Source: Paramacrobiotus metropolitanus
Taxonomy: Eukaryota; Tardigrada; Eutardigrada; Parachela; Macrobiotidae
Length of the DNA: 64,000 nt
Assembly (NCBI RefSeq): GCF_019649055.1
Contig: NW_026570268.1
Location: forward strand, 868,001-932,000
Direction of reading: 5' to 3'
Shown: positions 46,803 to 58,504 of the stretch, in pieces
How the letters are laid out: every line of letters starts with the position of its first letter
How positions within the stretch are numbered: the stretch's first letter is position 1
Program-made: the position numbers and the translations under genes
The notes under the pieces: generated by a model
The model's database searches: none
The model's input: the letters and a program-made list of their open reading frames with translations, nothing else
What the model was told of the DNA's origin: nothing

Positions 46803-48150
46803 TGGCACTTATTGAAAGCGGCTCCGAACCCTCTATGCTCTTAGAGAGCCATTTATTTTATCTTCCGGCGACTCTTACCGAAAGGTGGAATACGCGTGAT
46901 CATGATATCGGGCCAACACAAGCCCCGTCGGACACATCAAACGATTATGTTTTTACTATTGCTCCGTGTCAAACTGAACTTATTAGTTTGGCGGATGTTC
47001 GATTTTCTTGCGATTTGTATGTTACCGATTCTAAAGGGGATGCTCCTACGGATGATGCCTGCTTGACAACTGTCAATAATATTTTGGATAGTTTATTTGA
47101 GCAGGTAATTGTAACTCTGGGCGGTCGCAATATTTCTGACAGCAGCTCCATGTACCACATGCGGGCGTACATTGAAAATCTTTTAGGCTACACTAAGCAA
47201 GCGCAGGCTTCACAATTACAACTGTCTGGGTTTGCCATGGATACATTGATGTGGAAGCAGGATCCATATTACGAAGCCAAAGTTAACAATGAAAAGATCT
47301 TTTTTAGCAAAGGAGCAGAGCTAAGACGAATGTGGCTACGCGCCTGCCGTCCATTGCAATTATCTGGAAAACTGCATTGTGATTTGTTTCAACAGGATAA
47401 ACCGCTGATACCGGGTGTCGAGTTGAGTATTAAATTAGTACGCAATAAAAATACCTTAGTGTTTATGACGGATAGTGATTTATCAAAACCAAAATCTGTT
47501 ATTATCAAAAACCCTCGTTTAAAAATTAGAAAGTACGAGCCGTCACCCGATTTTTTAGGGGCTATGACGAAGCAGTTAATTTCTACAAATGCAAAATACC
47601 ACATTGAACGTGTTGCCATGCGACAAACCACGTTGTTCGCCGGACAGCAGCAACATGTTTGGCCCAATCTTGTTATCGGGCAGTTACCCAAGGTTATGTT
47701 CTTTGCCATGGTACCGAGTAGGGCATTCAATGGGGATTATACATCCACACCGTATGCCTTTAACCATTTCAGTTTGGCTTACCTGCACGCAGAAATCGAC
47801 GGACAAATATTTCCAACACGCGGTTATAATATGGATTTTAAAACGGTGCAAGTTTAGAGCCGTACGAAGGTCTTTTTGATACCCTGGAGCGGCTTCACGA
47901 AGGCTTTGGTGAGTTACCGTTTGATAGATCTGATTATAATTTAGGAGGATTTTGTATTTATGGTTTTGACTTTACAAGAGGGCATACAGGACGTGGTGCT
48001 CTGTCGCTTATTCGACAAGGTAATTTGAATATTAGCATGCGTTTTGCCAAACCATTAACAGAAGCAGCTGTATGTATCGCAATGCTTATTTACGACAACA
48101 TTATTGAAATTAATAATAATCGACAAGTAATTTTTGACTTTGCACCATGA
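46802..48150 (+). pseudogene. Major capsid protein (double jelly-roll), one frameshift
   Basis: Main shell protein. The first 351 codons (46802-47857) read cleanly, including LESHLFYLPAT, TFxxAPCQTE-like strand and FEQVIVTLGGRNI. The remaining ~97 codons (from about 47860 to TGA at 48148) lie in another frame and give the expected C-terminus (YNLGGFCIYGFDFTRG..GHTGRGALSLIRQGNL..IRF-type strand). Combined size of about 450 residues is normal for Polintons, so a single frame change near 47850 is the only visible break. Confidence 0.9.
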
Positions 48151-48551
48151 ATAATTTTGAGATTGAAAAGGCATTAAATAATGATCCCAAAATTCAAGAC
48201 ATTTTTGTCGGTGTCTTCGCCAGTGACACTATACCGGAAAACAATACCCCGGGGCATACATAGTAAATACACAAAAATCAGGAAGTCCAGGAGAGCACTG
48301 GGTGGAACATTTATTTCAGTGTGTCAAATACTACCCGCCAAAACAATGATAGTACAGTGTGCGGTCAATATTGTATGTTTTATGTATTACTACGCTGTTA
48401 TGGATACTCGTACAGAGATGTAATGTCAGCCTTTACCAGAGATAAAGGTATAAACGACCGGTTCGTTTGCAAATTTATTAACAAGTTTTTCCGCATGAGC
48501 ACTAAATTACGCGACCATAATTTTATAAAATCACTATTGAAATATGGATAA
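48147..48551 (+). pseudogene. Adenain-like cysteine protease, broken and internally shortened
   Basis: Maturation protease of the virion. Catalytic His lies in GEHWV (about 48290) and catalytic Cys in STVCGQYCMFYVLL (about 48355); they are in different frames. A first frame change occurs at CCCCGGGG (about 48250), a second near 48320. The distance between the His and Cys motifs is only about 20 codons; in the family roughly 50-60 residues, including the catalytic Asp/Glu segment, normally separate them. So this copy seems to have lost an internal piece as well as frame. ATG overlaps the capsid stop. Confidence 0.82.
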
Positions 48552-48762
48552 ACCTACACTCAAGCAAATAATCTCGGTTATTTTTGGAGTTTTGATGACA
48601 ATCATGCTATTAGTATATAATATTTTGGAAATATGCGGCCATGTGGTCAAACACAACACAACACGAATAAGTGAGTCAGCTAGGATTACTAAGGATGCCA
48701 TTGACGTAATGATAAGCGATGAGTCATCGCCAACGCCAACTGGCGAAGTCAAACTTGCTTAA
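48544..48762 (+). CDS. Small single-membrane-span protein (72 aa)
   Basis: Residues about 8-27 form a hydrophobic segment (IISVIFGVLMTIMLLVYNIL), followed by a polar Thr/Ser/Asp-rich tail. Overlaps the end of the protease frame. No family recognised; small membrane proteins are common near this position in Polintons and adenovirus-like elements (family knowledge, weak). Confidence 0.55.
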   Translation: MDKPTLKQIISVIFGVLMTIMLLVYNILEICGHVVKHNTTRISESARITKDAIDVMISDESSPTPTGEVKLA

Positions 48763-48799
48763 GCGCTCGCAGTTTAGAAAACTATTCAGTCTGGCTACA

Positions 48800-49546
48800 A
48801 TGGATATGCGTTATGCACACAATCGTTTACTCACGTTTGCCAACTGGCCGTGGCCGCTGATGCCCGCTGCGGAACTGGTTGTTGCTGGCCTGTACTACTG
48901 TACTTACCCTGATGAAGTACGTTGTGCTTTCTGTACATGGGGCGCACGAGACTGGCCTGGAGATGAATTTCTGCCCAATCAACATAAACGCGAGGCCCCC
49001 AACTGTCCGATTAATAAGGGCCAGGACGTGGTTGGCCTTTCCCCTAGTGCTAGCCTACGCACACCGCGCATGGCGAATATGGAAAAACGTTTCGCTACAT
49101 TTGCCGGCTGGACAAAGACTCAACACCCACGGGAGATGGCTTTGGCCGGATTTTTCTTCACAGGAACAAAGGACCGTACGGAATGTTTTCAGTGTGGACT
49201 ACAAATTGAAGACTGGGTGCCTGACGATACGCCTTGGGAAGAGCACGCCCGCCATGCCCCAGACTGTACTTACGTAGAAAAGCACAAGGGCGAGAATTTT
49301 ATTATCGAAACTGTTCAAAAATTCCATTGCGAATCCGAACGTCTCTCGAGCGAAGCGTCAAAGAAGTACGAAGAGCAAACAGATGTTAATAAACTGCAGT
49401 GTAAAGTATGTTATGATGCTGATGTTAGAGTACTGTTTCGACCATGTGGTCATGCTGTGTGCTGCAAACTCTGTTCGAATCGTTTGTATCACTGTCCTGT
49501 CTGCCGCGCTAATGTTACTGAACGCTACTCGTTGTTTCTCTGCTAG
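48800..49546 (+). CDS. Inhibitor-of-apoptosis protein, BIR-BIR-RING (248 aa)
   Basis: Cytosolic caspase-pathway inhibitor and ubiquitin ligase type. BIR1 (about 8-72): RLLTFANWP, AGLYYC, CAFCTWGARDW, H, C. BIR2 (about 98-163): RFATFAGW, ALAGFFFTG, CFQCGLQIEDW, H..H..C. RING (about 200-245): CKVCYDADVRVLFRPCGHAV, CC..C, CPVCRA. The ATG at 48800 (MDMRYAHNRLL) is preferred because the longer start at 48719 overlaps the previous gene. Intact. AATAAA at 49564 gives a polyA signal soon after the stop. Two-BIR/one-RING architecture is like IAPs of insects and their large DNA viruses; capture from a host is likely (inference). Confidence 0.92.
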   Translation: MDMRYAHNRLLTFANWPWPLMPAAELVVAGLYYCTYPDEVRCAFCTWGARDWPGDEFLPNQHKREAPNCPINKGQDVVGLSPSASLRTPRMANMEKRFATFAGWTKTQHPREMALAGFFFTGTKDRTECFQCGLQIEDWVPDDTPWEEHARHAPDCTYVEKHKGENFIIETVQKFHCESERLSSEASKKYEEQTDVNKLQCKVCYDADVRVLFRPCGHAVCCKLCSNRLYHCPVCRANVTERYSLFLC

Positions 49547-49699
49547 GCTGTGAACTGTTATCGAATAAAGCATCAAAAATCAATTAATCAAAGAAAGGGG
49601 AAATGTGGGCGGGGGTCAAAGTGCACGCAGGCGTGTTTGAACATGCTGCCAGCCATCGCCAGTGGCGAGCAATAGTGAAAGGCAGAGCGATCATTATCA

Positions 49700-49760
49700 G
49701 TAGCCAATCAGTCGACAACGCCAGTGCAATCTGGCGCTGAAAGTTTTTAAAAGACCCTGC
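49700..49760 (+). promoter_or_regulatory. Polymerase gene promoter elements
   Basis: CCAAT (49704-49708) and TTTTTAAAAG (49744-49753), the latter about 60 bp before the ATG at 49815. Nearby TCGCCAGTGGCGA (about 49671) and GCCAGTGCAATCTGGCG (about 49727) are imperfect dyads. Confidence 0.45.
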
Positions 49761-49814
49761 GTCACTGTATTGCACATTCAGTTCAACTTTTCGCAAGTGC
49801 GAAACACTTTTACC

Positions 49815-52800
49815 ATGGATGATTATATTATCACGGATGACGACCGCCTGGATACTGATGCTATATTTGCCGAGGGTCCGTGGCAGTCTCCCCCTTACGT
49901 ACTGACCGATGCCGACAGAGAAGACAGCGCGGCGATTTTTGCTGAAGGGTTTCAGGATGCCGGGGTAAGTGAAAAATTAAAATAATTTATTGCTAAAAAT
50001 GTAAACATTTAGATAAAATAGATTTTATGCGTATAGTCCTTATTGTTAACAACATTTATACATTTATAAATTATATAACCTATATATTTAGTTGAGACGA
50101 AAACAACCGTGTGTCTGCTCTCTCGATCAAAATGTTTGATAACTCCTAACTGAGATTTTAACGAGCGTGGATTAATCGGTCTGTCTAAGCTAAAAAATAC
50201 AATAGCAAGCACTTGTTTTTCTGATCAGTAAGCTAGATATCACATAACTGACATTTTATCAAACTTGTCTTACCCTGTCTGTCTAAGCTAAAAATACAAT
50301 AGCAAGTACTTATTTTTCTGATCAGTAAGATATATATCACATAACTGTCATTTTATCAAACTTGCCCTGTCTGTCTAAGCTAAAATACAATACCAAGGCC
50401 TTGTTTTTTTGATCAGTAAAATAGATATCACCTAACTGACACTCTATCAAAACCGTCTTACCCTGCCTGTCTGAGCTAAATACACAATAACCGTGCCTTG
50501 TTTTTCTGCATAGAAAGAAAGATAGCACATAACGCAACGTTAAACAACGGCTACCCTAAAATAAAACAAACAATTTTAAAAAGTTAAACGCTTTGCAGGA
50601 CTTACCCAGTCAGCATGGCGGTGCAGAAAACCGGAATGCGCTGGACGGCAAAAATAGTGTTTCTAAGATCACTGAATCTTGAAGTTTCAGTTATTGTGTA
50701 GTGATTTGTGGTGACAATCTGGATTAATGTAAAATGTTACGATCCAGATTTGGTCGAACCCGCTTGGTTCCTCAGCGTGTGTCAGTTGCGATTGCGGAAA
50801 CTCTGGAAGATGAGGACGGCTACTATCGGAGCCTGTGGCAGCTAGAGGATCAGGAAGACAAAGTTCCTGATGTGGTGCCTATGAAACAAGTATCGGTACG
50901 TAAATTATTCAGAAAACCCGTTTTCTGAATTCTGATTTGTGCTGGGCATGTGCAGTTTTAACACTGTGCACAGAATTTGTGTTACAGTGTACTGTGTGTA
51001 CAGATCGCTGGACGAGAACGCGGAGTGCTCCGACCGTTGGTGATGGTAGATGAAGCGCGTAGCAAAGTTGTGAGCCAGATTTTGCAGATCGAAGTGGGGG
51101 ATTGTGAAACAGTCGGGTGGGAAGAAGAAGGATGAAGTGCAGCTCATCGAAGTGAGCGGGGATGATGGAGAGGCTGAAGTTTTGTGTTACGACTAACACG
51201 GACAGTATCGGTCAGGAGTCTTTTGCCTCACAGCAACCAGCGTTACTCATGGAAAAATCAGTTTCCATGAGCACCAACGCCGTGATGACGGCACACTTCT
51301 TCAAGGATCACTCAGTTCTGACAGGCCTTGAAGAACAGCACCTGAAAGAGGGAGGGATGTTGGCAATCCTGGAACAGCTGTCTTACCCGTCCAATGGTGA
51401 AAATGACGAGTATGTGACAGCTGTCCCTGCCATAATGGCTGTTCTGCGTGGACTCCGTCAAGTGTCGACTGACAAGGACTTCGACGTCCTTATATGGACC
51501 TTGGTCCTTATGGATAAGGTTCCATACCTGATTCCCTACCACTTTGACCAGGTTGCGTTCAACCCACGATCGACGGCCCGTCTGATCCCGCGGAAAATTG
51601 TGAAGAGCGATGCGGAGCCAGGTGGATACGCTACGCGTTAAACTGCAGAAAACGGCACCAGCAAGGAGTCCCAAGATATCCTTCGTGAACGCGACATCTT
51701 GAAGAAACGAGTTCAGGAGGTTGCGACGGAACTGCCGAATGTGCATCTGGAGACGCCGTGGTTTTGGCGTGTTTGCCATGCGGTTGTGCAGACTGTGAAC
51801 GGAATGTCCCTGCGATTCAGTCTGCCGCAGTATATCCCGCACACCAAGGATAAAACCACCCCGATGTTATGCACTTACGAAAAGTGGCATGACATGGACC
51901 TGAAGATCAGAGGAACAGCTCGGGTTGTCCATGGTAAGCTTATCCTGGAGCTGGACATGCTGCGTACCCTACAAAAGAACCGAGCGGAGATGAAAGCGAT
52001 GTTGGCCCCTTTCCACCTATCCACCCCGACGACAACCTTCCATATCCTCTCGGAGACCGCCCGCGCCATTGAGATCCTGGATCGAACAGAACAAGGAACC
52101 TGGATGCTGCCAAGCGGATGAAGAACGCGCGAGAGGATGGACGGACGCGGCGTTCGCATTGAGCGATCTGGAACGCCTGTGAAGTCCAGATGTCGGGCGA
52201 GCGGCGGATGGGATAACGGTACAATTGGAGATGCGACAGGGATATCCCCAAGACACGAATTGGCGGATGAGGCTTCCAAGGGGAGGTAGCTTGTGTTGTT
52301 GTTGTTTTTCTTGTATTATGGTTCCCGCGAACGGAAACCGCTCAAATGCGGGGGTAACATTCCATGAGTAATGTACGCCGTTTTCATGTACTTAGCTAGT
52401 ATAGTACAAGCCGGTCCGGAGTTAGAGCACGATAGAGAACAGCGAACAATGTAAATTCATAAATTGCGCCAGTTGTAGTGCAGTGGCTATCGTCGAAGCG
52501 CTAACATCGCGCTTATTATGCGTTAGCTGTTCTCTATCGTGCTCTAACTCCGGACGGGCTTGAACATGTTTACTTCTTCCGTTTTGAGCTTACTAATTGG
52601 CCATTGGCTTACATATGAGCTCAAAACGCGGCCACCGTGCTTTATATTTTGCTAACTTTCCCATGTTAAAGCAGAGAAGTGATCATCTGTTTTGGATAGA
52701 GAAAGTCAGTCTAGACAAAAGTGATGTGTGAACTTGCAATTGCTAATAAGAACTTGTGTTATAAGCGCTCTCGTGTCTTCTGTAGCGAAAACTTTAGTGT

Positions 52801-55800
52801 GTGTACCTACCGGAAGTCACAATTATCTGGATAACTACATCATCCAGATTGTATTCGTGCACGTAGTTGGATAGCTGGTAAAATGTTTTTATTAGTTATC
52901 CGTAGATTAGGCATAAGAAATAGTTCGTAGTGTTTATTTCCCTATTCGTTCGTATTTTTGAGCTACTCCTATATTTTGATGTTGATTACAACTGTTTGAA
53001 CAAAACAGGTTTGTACGTACTGTATATTAGCCTATCAAAATGATGAACGCAATTTCACCTTTTTAGCTTAAAATTAATGATTAACGGTGATTACAGTTTC
53101 ACGATTACAATGAATGAATCGAATACATAACGGTAAACTTGACCTATTCCTCCTGCACGGTTAAAACACATTAACCGATTAATTTGCCCGATTAACTGCC
53201 GCTGTTAAAGGACACGATAGCGTGTGAACATTTTTTTAACCGGGGACGGAAATTGTTGTAGCCGCGAGGTAGGTATTATTTTTAGACTGTACGCTCAGTC
53301 TAAGTCAGAAGACCAACTTCTGTTCAAATCAGGTGCTCAATGTAGCCGTTTGGCGCACGCACTAGCAATGCACAGTGCCGGCACGGCGGCACCATATACA
53401 GTTTGCAAGACATCGACTACAACAGCTTAATCGAGTTGCGATGTTGTTGTATCGCATTGTAACCCACCTTTAAAAAAGTCTTGCGCCTACTGGCGAGCGA
53501 CAACATAAACGGCAGTTGTTTGTTTGTGCACAACGCTCGTGGCAAAATAGTTGCGGTATTTGTTTTTTAACGGTTTTTTGTCAGCATCAACATGGTTAAC
53601 AGCGGAACGCATGTTCATGTATCGCTGGTTTGTTTCATCCTCAATGTGCTTGTCGCATCCGCAGTGTTGATGACGGAAGGTGACCATAATAACAAATTCG
53701 AGAACAGCTCCCAATTGACATGCAGAGAAAGCCGGCGAGGTACAGTGCTGCGTGATTCGCTGCTTTTTTATACAACTACCAGGATATACTCGTACTAGCG
53801 CTGCATTACTGTGAATAGTCAACGACATAACGCGCTCTCTGGTCTATCAAAACCGTCTTACCCTGCCTGTCTGAGCTAAATACACAATAACCGTGCCTTG
53901 TTTTTCTGCATAGAAAGAAAGATAGCACATAACGCAACGTTAAACAACGGCTACCCTAAAATAAAACAAACAATTTTAAAAAGTTAAACGCTTTGCAGGA
54001 CTTACCCAGTCAGCATGGCGGTGCAGAAAACCGGAATGCGCTGGACGGCAGGATTGCGGTATGTCTTTATTATCCAGGCAAAGTAAACAAATAAAATATA
54101 AAATAACTCTCTTCAGGCACTCGAAGACATGGATGTTGATGAGCCAGTAGAAGAAAATCCAATCGCGCCCAAGGCATTGGTGAGTCGTAAGCACTGACTA
54201 AAACTTATCACTAAGCTGACGTCAAGATTGCTGTTATTTCCGCAAAAAACAATATTTGTTACTGGTTATTGACTACAAGCTATTCTTCAGTAATATTCAA
54301 TTTTTTTAAACGTTAATTTGAGTATTCTTTACTTAATAATCAATTCAATAATAATCTGATCTTATTCATTGCTTAGTTTCAATATTTATTTCTTAATAAT
54401 GATCTTAATAAAACTAATGATTACAAAGATTAAAACAGGGAAATTTTGTAGACTATCGATGATATTACTGACTTACCGGACTTCGCGAGCTTGTTCAGTC
54501 TTCAAAAAGTTAAGGAGCGGAGTTTTAAGAAATTCAACAGCGGCGAGTACGAGTACCGTATACGGATTGCTTCTCTGCCCCGTATCTTTTCCAAAGAAGA
54601 AACTGTGCTGCTCATGCCACTGATCCTGGAGGCGGTGCTAAAGCTGTGTCTGGAAACCTTTGATCCCTCCGACCGCATCAATGTGTCCATCGATTGCCAA
54701 ACGCTAGACCACCCAATTTATCTGTCGATGCGTAAACTGTCGGACTTTAACGTGGCAGACCTCATCGCTGCCTTCACCAAGGCCAACTCGGGACGCACTG
54801 TTCTGGATGACAAGTTTACCATTCGTATCTTTCGTACTATTATGCCCAGCGGTGGATCGTGGAAACGAAAACACCGTCATATCGCCAGAGACGCAAAGCG
54901 GTTCTGTAAGTCGATCGTTACCGTACGTGCTGAGGATAACCTTTGCTTACCGGCGGCGCTGTACCTTGGAAAATATCGTCTGACACATGACGTACAAGAT
55001 CAGTACAAGAATCAGTGGAAGCACTTGTACAGCAAATACGGTGTGCCAAAGTTGACTTCTCACGCCAAAGAAATTGTTCAGTTGTGTGACTTACCCAACG
55101 GACGTGCCTGCAATCTGGATGACTTAGCGACCATACAAGAAGAATGTTTTCCGGATTACCAAATTAAAGTGATCTCCGCCGATCATGGCAACGTAATCAT
55201 TGCTCGCGCACCGGAGAAGAAAGAGCCACACATGCAGGAGATTTATGTGCTTCTAGAAAACAACCATTTTGACCTGGTTACCACGGTTACCGGGATCTTT
55301 AGTTCTTCATACTATTGCAGCGACTGCGACTTACCTTACAGTCACAAAGAACGACATCGATGTGGTGCCATGTGTCGATACTGCTACCGTCCTGCGAGTG
55401 AATGTATTCCCAGTACACGTATTAGTTGCGAGAAATGCCGCCGAAGCTTCAATAATCAAGACTGTTTCGATATTCACGAAGATACCAGGCGCAATGGAAA
55501 GACTTTCTGTGACCAATTGTTTTTCTGTGCTGACTGCAAACAGTTTGTGTGTCTGCTCCGTCGAAAGGATGCCAAGCATCAGTGCGGTGAAATGTACTGT
55601 ACATTATGCCATGAATGGGTGCAACAGGCCACGCACAGGTGTTTCTTAAAGCCGCTACCAAAGCCGTTACCTCCAGCATCTGAGCGCCCCGAGCCGGAAA
55701 CGCGTTACATCTTCTTCGACTACGAAACGTTCAACGATCCGGTCAACGGTCACACTCCAGCATGCGTAGTTGCCCAATATGCGGATGGGACAGAGTTTCG

Positions 55801-58303
55801 ATTCCCGGCCGACGGACAGCCGATGACTTTAGACGTTGGCCGCCAGTTTGGTGAATGGCTGTTTTCGGAACAACATCGCAACTACACTATTATCGCACAC
55901 AATTTTCGAGGTTACGACGGCCACTTTGTTCTCAAGCATCTACTTGATAACAAGTTGCGGGGTGTAGAGGTTATCAAGCGGGGGAATCAGCTGCTGCAAC
56001 TCCGGTACCGTTCTCTGAACATAACCGCTCGTGATACTTTGAACTTTCTGCCTATGCGGCTCAGCAGCCTGCCTAAAGCCGTCGGTCTTGACGTTACCGT
56101 AAAGAAAGGTGATTTTCCGCACAATCTAAACCATCCCGACAACTGGGACAAGATACTACCTTGGCCTGAACCGGAAATGTACATGTTCGGCGGTATGAAA
56201 CAGAAAGATAAGCAAGATTTCCTCAAATGGCACGCAGAATCCAAAGAAACCGCTAACGGACGTTTTGATTTTCGCACTGAGATCATGTCCTACGGCTCCA
56301 ATGACGTCACCGTACTCCGACTGTGTGCACTCAAGTTCGTACAGGATTTTACTGCACTCACGTGTCTGAACCCGCTGGATAGTACCACCATGTCGTCAGC
56401 CTGTAATCGGTACTACCGTACTTACCACTTGGAACCCGAAAAGATAGCTGTACTGTCCGCCCACGGCCCGCATCGCAACCGTCGCACTAGCATACAATCC
56501 ACGCAGTGGTTGGAGGTATTAAATCGTGACGCAGATGGACGTATTCAACATGGACGGAACGGTAAAGAAGTCAAGATTGGTCCGTACTTTGTTGACGGTC
56601 TGGATGCCACTACTCGTACAGTATACGAGTATAACGGTTGTGTGTTCCACGGCCACCCAGAGTGCACCGAACCCGAAGACAGATCACCATTCTCTCGGAA
56701 GCTCATGCGTGAAGTGTACGAAGAGTATGTGGATCGTGTACGGTACCTGGAGGATGAAAATTACACTGTGGTCACAATGTGGGAATGCCAGTGGTTGAAA
56801 AAGCGCCAGGAGACAGAAATCGCCGCCTTTCTATCCACACAAAATCTCCGTGAGCCGCTTAACCCGCGCGAAGCATTTAAAGGGGGCCGCACAAACGCCA
56901 GCCGCCTGTTCTACGAAGTACAGCCCGGGGAGAAGATTCTTCACTATGACGTCGTCAGTCTGTATCCTTTCGTCAACAAGACGAAGCCGTACCCCATAGG
57001 ACACCCAGAAATCATCCTTTCGAATTTTAAGGACGTCAAGGAATACAACGGTCTGGTGTACTGTAAAGTGCTGCCGCCCCCAAAGTGTCGGTATCCTGTG
57101 CTGCCCCTGACCATTAATAAGAAGCTGGTCTTTGCACTGTGCCGCACCTGCGCCGAGACACAAAGCAAGGAATTCTGCCGCCACTCGGACGCCGAACGCT
57201 GTCTTGAAGGTGTGTGGACCACCCCCGAGCTGCACCACGCTCTCGACCGTGGTTATACTGTACAGATGGTGTACGAAGTATGGCACTGGGATAAAATGGA
57301 GGCCGGCGTGTATGCTGCGTACATGAACAAATTTCTCAAAGTCAAGATGGAAGCCAGCGGCTGGCCGAGCTGGTGCAAGACACAACGGCAGAAGGACGAT
57401 TTCATCCGTCGGGTCAAAGAGCGGGAAGGCATTGATCTTGATCCTGAGGCCATGACTTACGATGCCGGCCGACGCAATGTGGCCAAAAACTGTCTCAATT
57501 GCCTGTGGGGCAAGCAAGGTCAGCGGGACGACATGTCACGGACAAAGTTCATCTACAAAGTGAAAGATTATGTGGACTTGATTCGCTCCAAAGCGGTCGA
57601 AATCCTGGACGTGTTTGCAATCAACGACGCCTGTCTTATGGTAACCTACCGCCAAGGTGACGATTACAACGAAGGTAGCAATGCAACCAACGTTGCAGTG
57701 GCCGCGTTTACGACAGCCCACGCCCGTCTTGTGTTGCTGGCGCTAATGGAGAAGTTGGACGACCGCCTCATGTACTACGACACTGACTCTGTCGTATTCC
57801 TCCACCGCCCCGGGGACTGGCTGCCAGAGACCGGGAGCATCCTGGGTGATTGGGACGACCAGTTGCAGGCCGGCGAAAGTCACATCGTCAAGTTTGTGTC
57901 ATGCGGTCCAAAGGTCTACAGCTACGAAACCGACACCGGACGGATTGAATTGAAGGTATGAATACTGTACTTGTACTTTTTATACTCGTACTTTTAAATA
58001 ATCTGATAGTTGTGTTAGGCCAAGGGGATCGCGCAGAATGGATACACTGAGGATATCCTGGATTTTGATGAAATTACAAAATCCTTTACGCGCACGGGGA
58101 AAGCACTGGACTTTGATGCCTTGCAACGCCTTTTGGATGGCACCGACAGCCATGTGCAGGTCATCTACCCGCAGTTCATCAAGCGGAACGGCAAGACCCA
58201 GGAGATCGATACTGTGCAGTTATTTAAAAAGCTGCAGATGGTCTACGATAAGCGCATGCTTTTTCCTGACTTTTCTACCTTGCCTTTTGGTACGAAGCAG
58301 TAA
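49815..58303 (+). CDS. Protein-primed DNA polymerase B with introns (about 1333 aa)
   Basis: Replicates the element from its ends by protein priming. Four exons fit: 49815-49964 (acidic start, donor GTAAGT), 54117-54179, 54452-57955, 58019-58303; all GT..AG, all phase 0. Exon 3 alone has 1168 open codons. Motifs: exonuclease FFDYETF (about 55706), AHNFRGYDGHF (about 55900), YGSNDVTVL (about 56290); polymerase motif A YDVVSLYP (56943), motif B around NCLNCLWGKQG (57490), motif C YYDTDS (57772). Cys/His clusters (about 55310-55640) resemble zinc-binding segments before the exonuclease. No frame break was found. Intron 1 is 4.15 kb, of which about 3.4 kb is an inserted host-derived copy plus a 208-bp repeat. 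Confidence 0.93.
50140..50535. repeat. Tandem repeat in polymerase intron 1, about 4 x 100 bp
   Basis: Four degenerate units marked by CTGTCTAAGCTAAA..ACAATA, (G/T)CTTGTTTTTCTGATCAGTAA and ATATCACATAACTGACATTTTATCAA. The last unit diverges (CTGTCTGAGCT, TCTGCATAGAAAG) and is the part copied as the 208-bp direct repeat. Confidence 0.75.
50443..50650 (+). repeat. 208-bp direct repeat, left copy
   Basis: TCTATCAAAACCGTC..GCTGGACGGCA, identical by eye to 53843-54050. Together they flank the 3.2-kb host-derived insert. Confidence 0.9.
50651..53842 (+). repeat. 3.2-kb copy of the right host flank inside the Polinton
   Basis: Same orientation and nearly same sequence as 58957-62153. Includes the decayed unknown gene (50734-52182), the 142-bp hairpin (52414-52555) and the promoter region with exon 1 of the secreted-protein gene (53592-53739). 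Differences seen: one C/T change (52497 versus about 60797) and about five single-base indels, mostly in short G, C or T runs. Confidence 0.92.
53843..54050 (+). repeat. 208-bp direct repeat, right copy
   Basis: Second copy of 50443-50650; after it the polymerase intron continues (GGATTGCGGTATG) to the acceptor at 54116. Confidence 0.9.
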
Positions 58304-58504
58304 TTTAAATTCGGGCGGCTAACGTGTACTTTTTTTCTAATTTAAGCGGAAACGTTTTGTTGTTTTGATAAAAGAAGAGGCTGTATGCCCATTACTTGCA
58401 ATTCATTAGCATGAAACGTTGTATTCATGTTGATGCGATTGTTAGTATTAGGCTTATTGCCAGCTACGTCATCATCGCCAGCGGTCACCGGTCAAATTAT
58501 TATT

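Noticed and set aside
53224-53430. Short frames in the secreted-protein upstream region
   Set aside because: Non-coding conserved block; the frames are not kept between copies A and C.
50651-53842. Idea that the 3.2-kb duplicated segment is a transposon
   Set aside because: Ends have no inverted or terminal repeats, it contains a host gene's promoter and first exon, and the flanking duplication is 208 bp.
56831-57517. 228-codon minus-strand frame opposite the polymerase
   Set aside because: Lies wholly within the conserved polymerase exon, covering motif A; a shadow frame.
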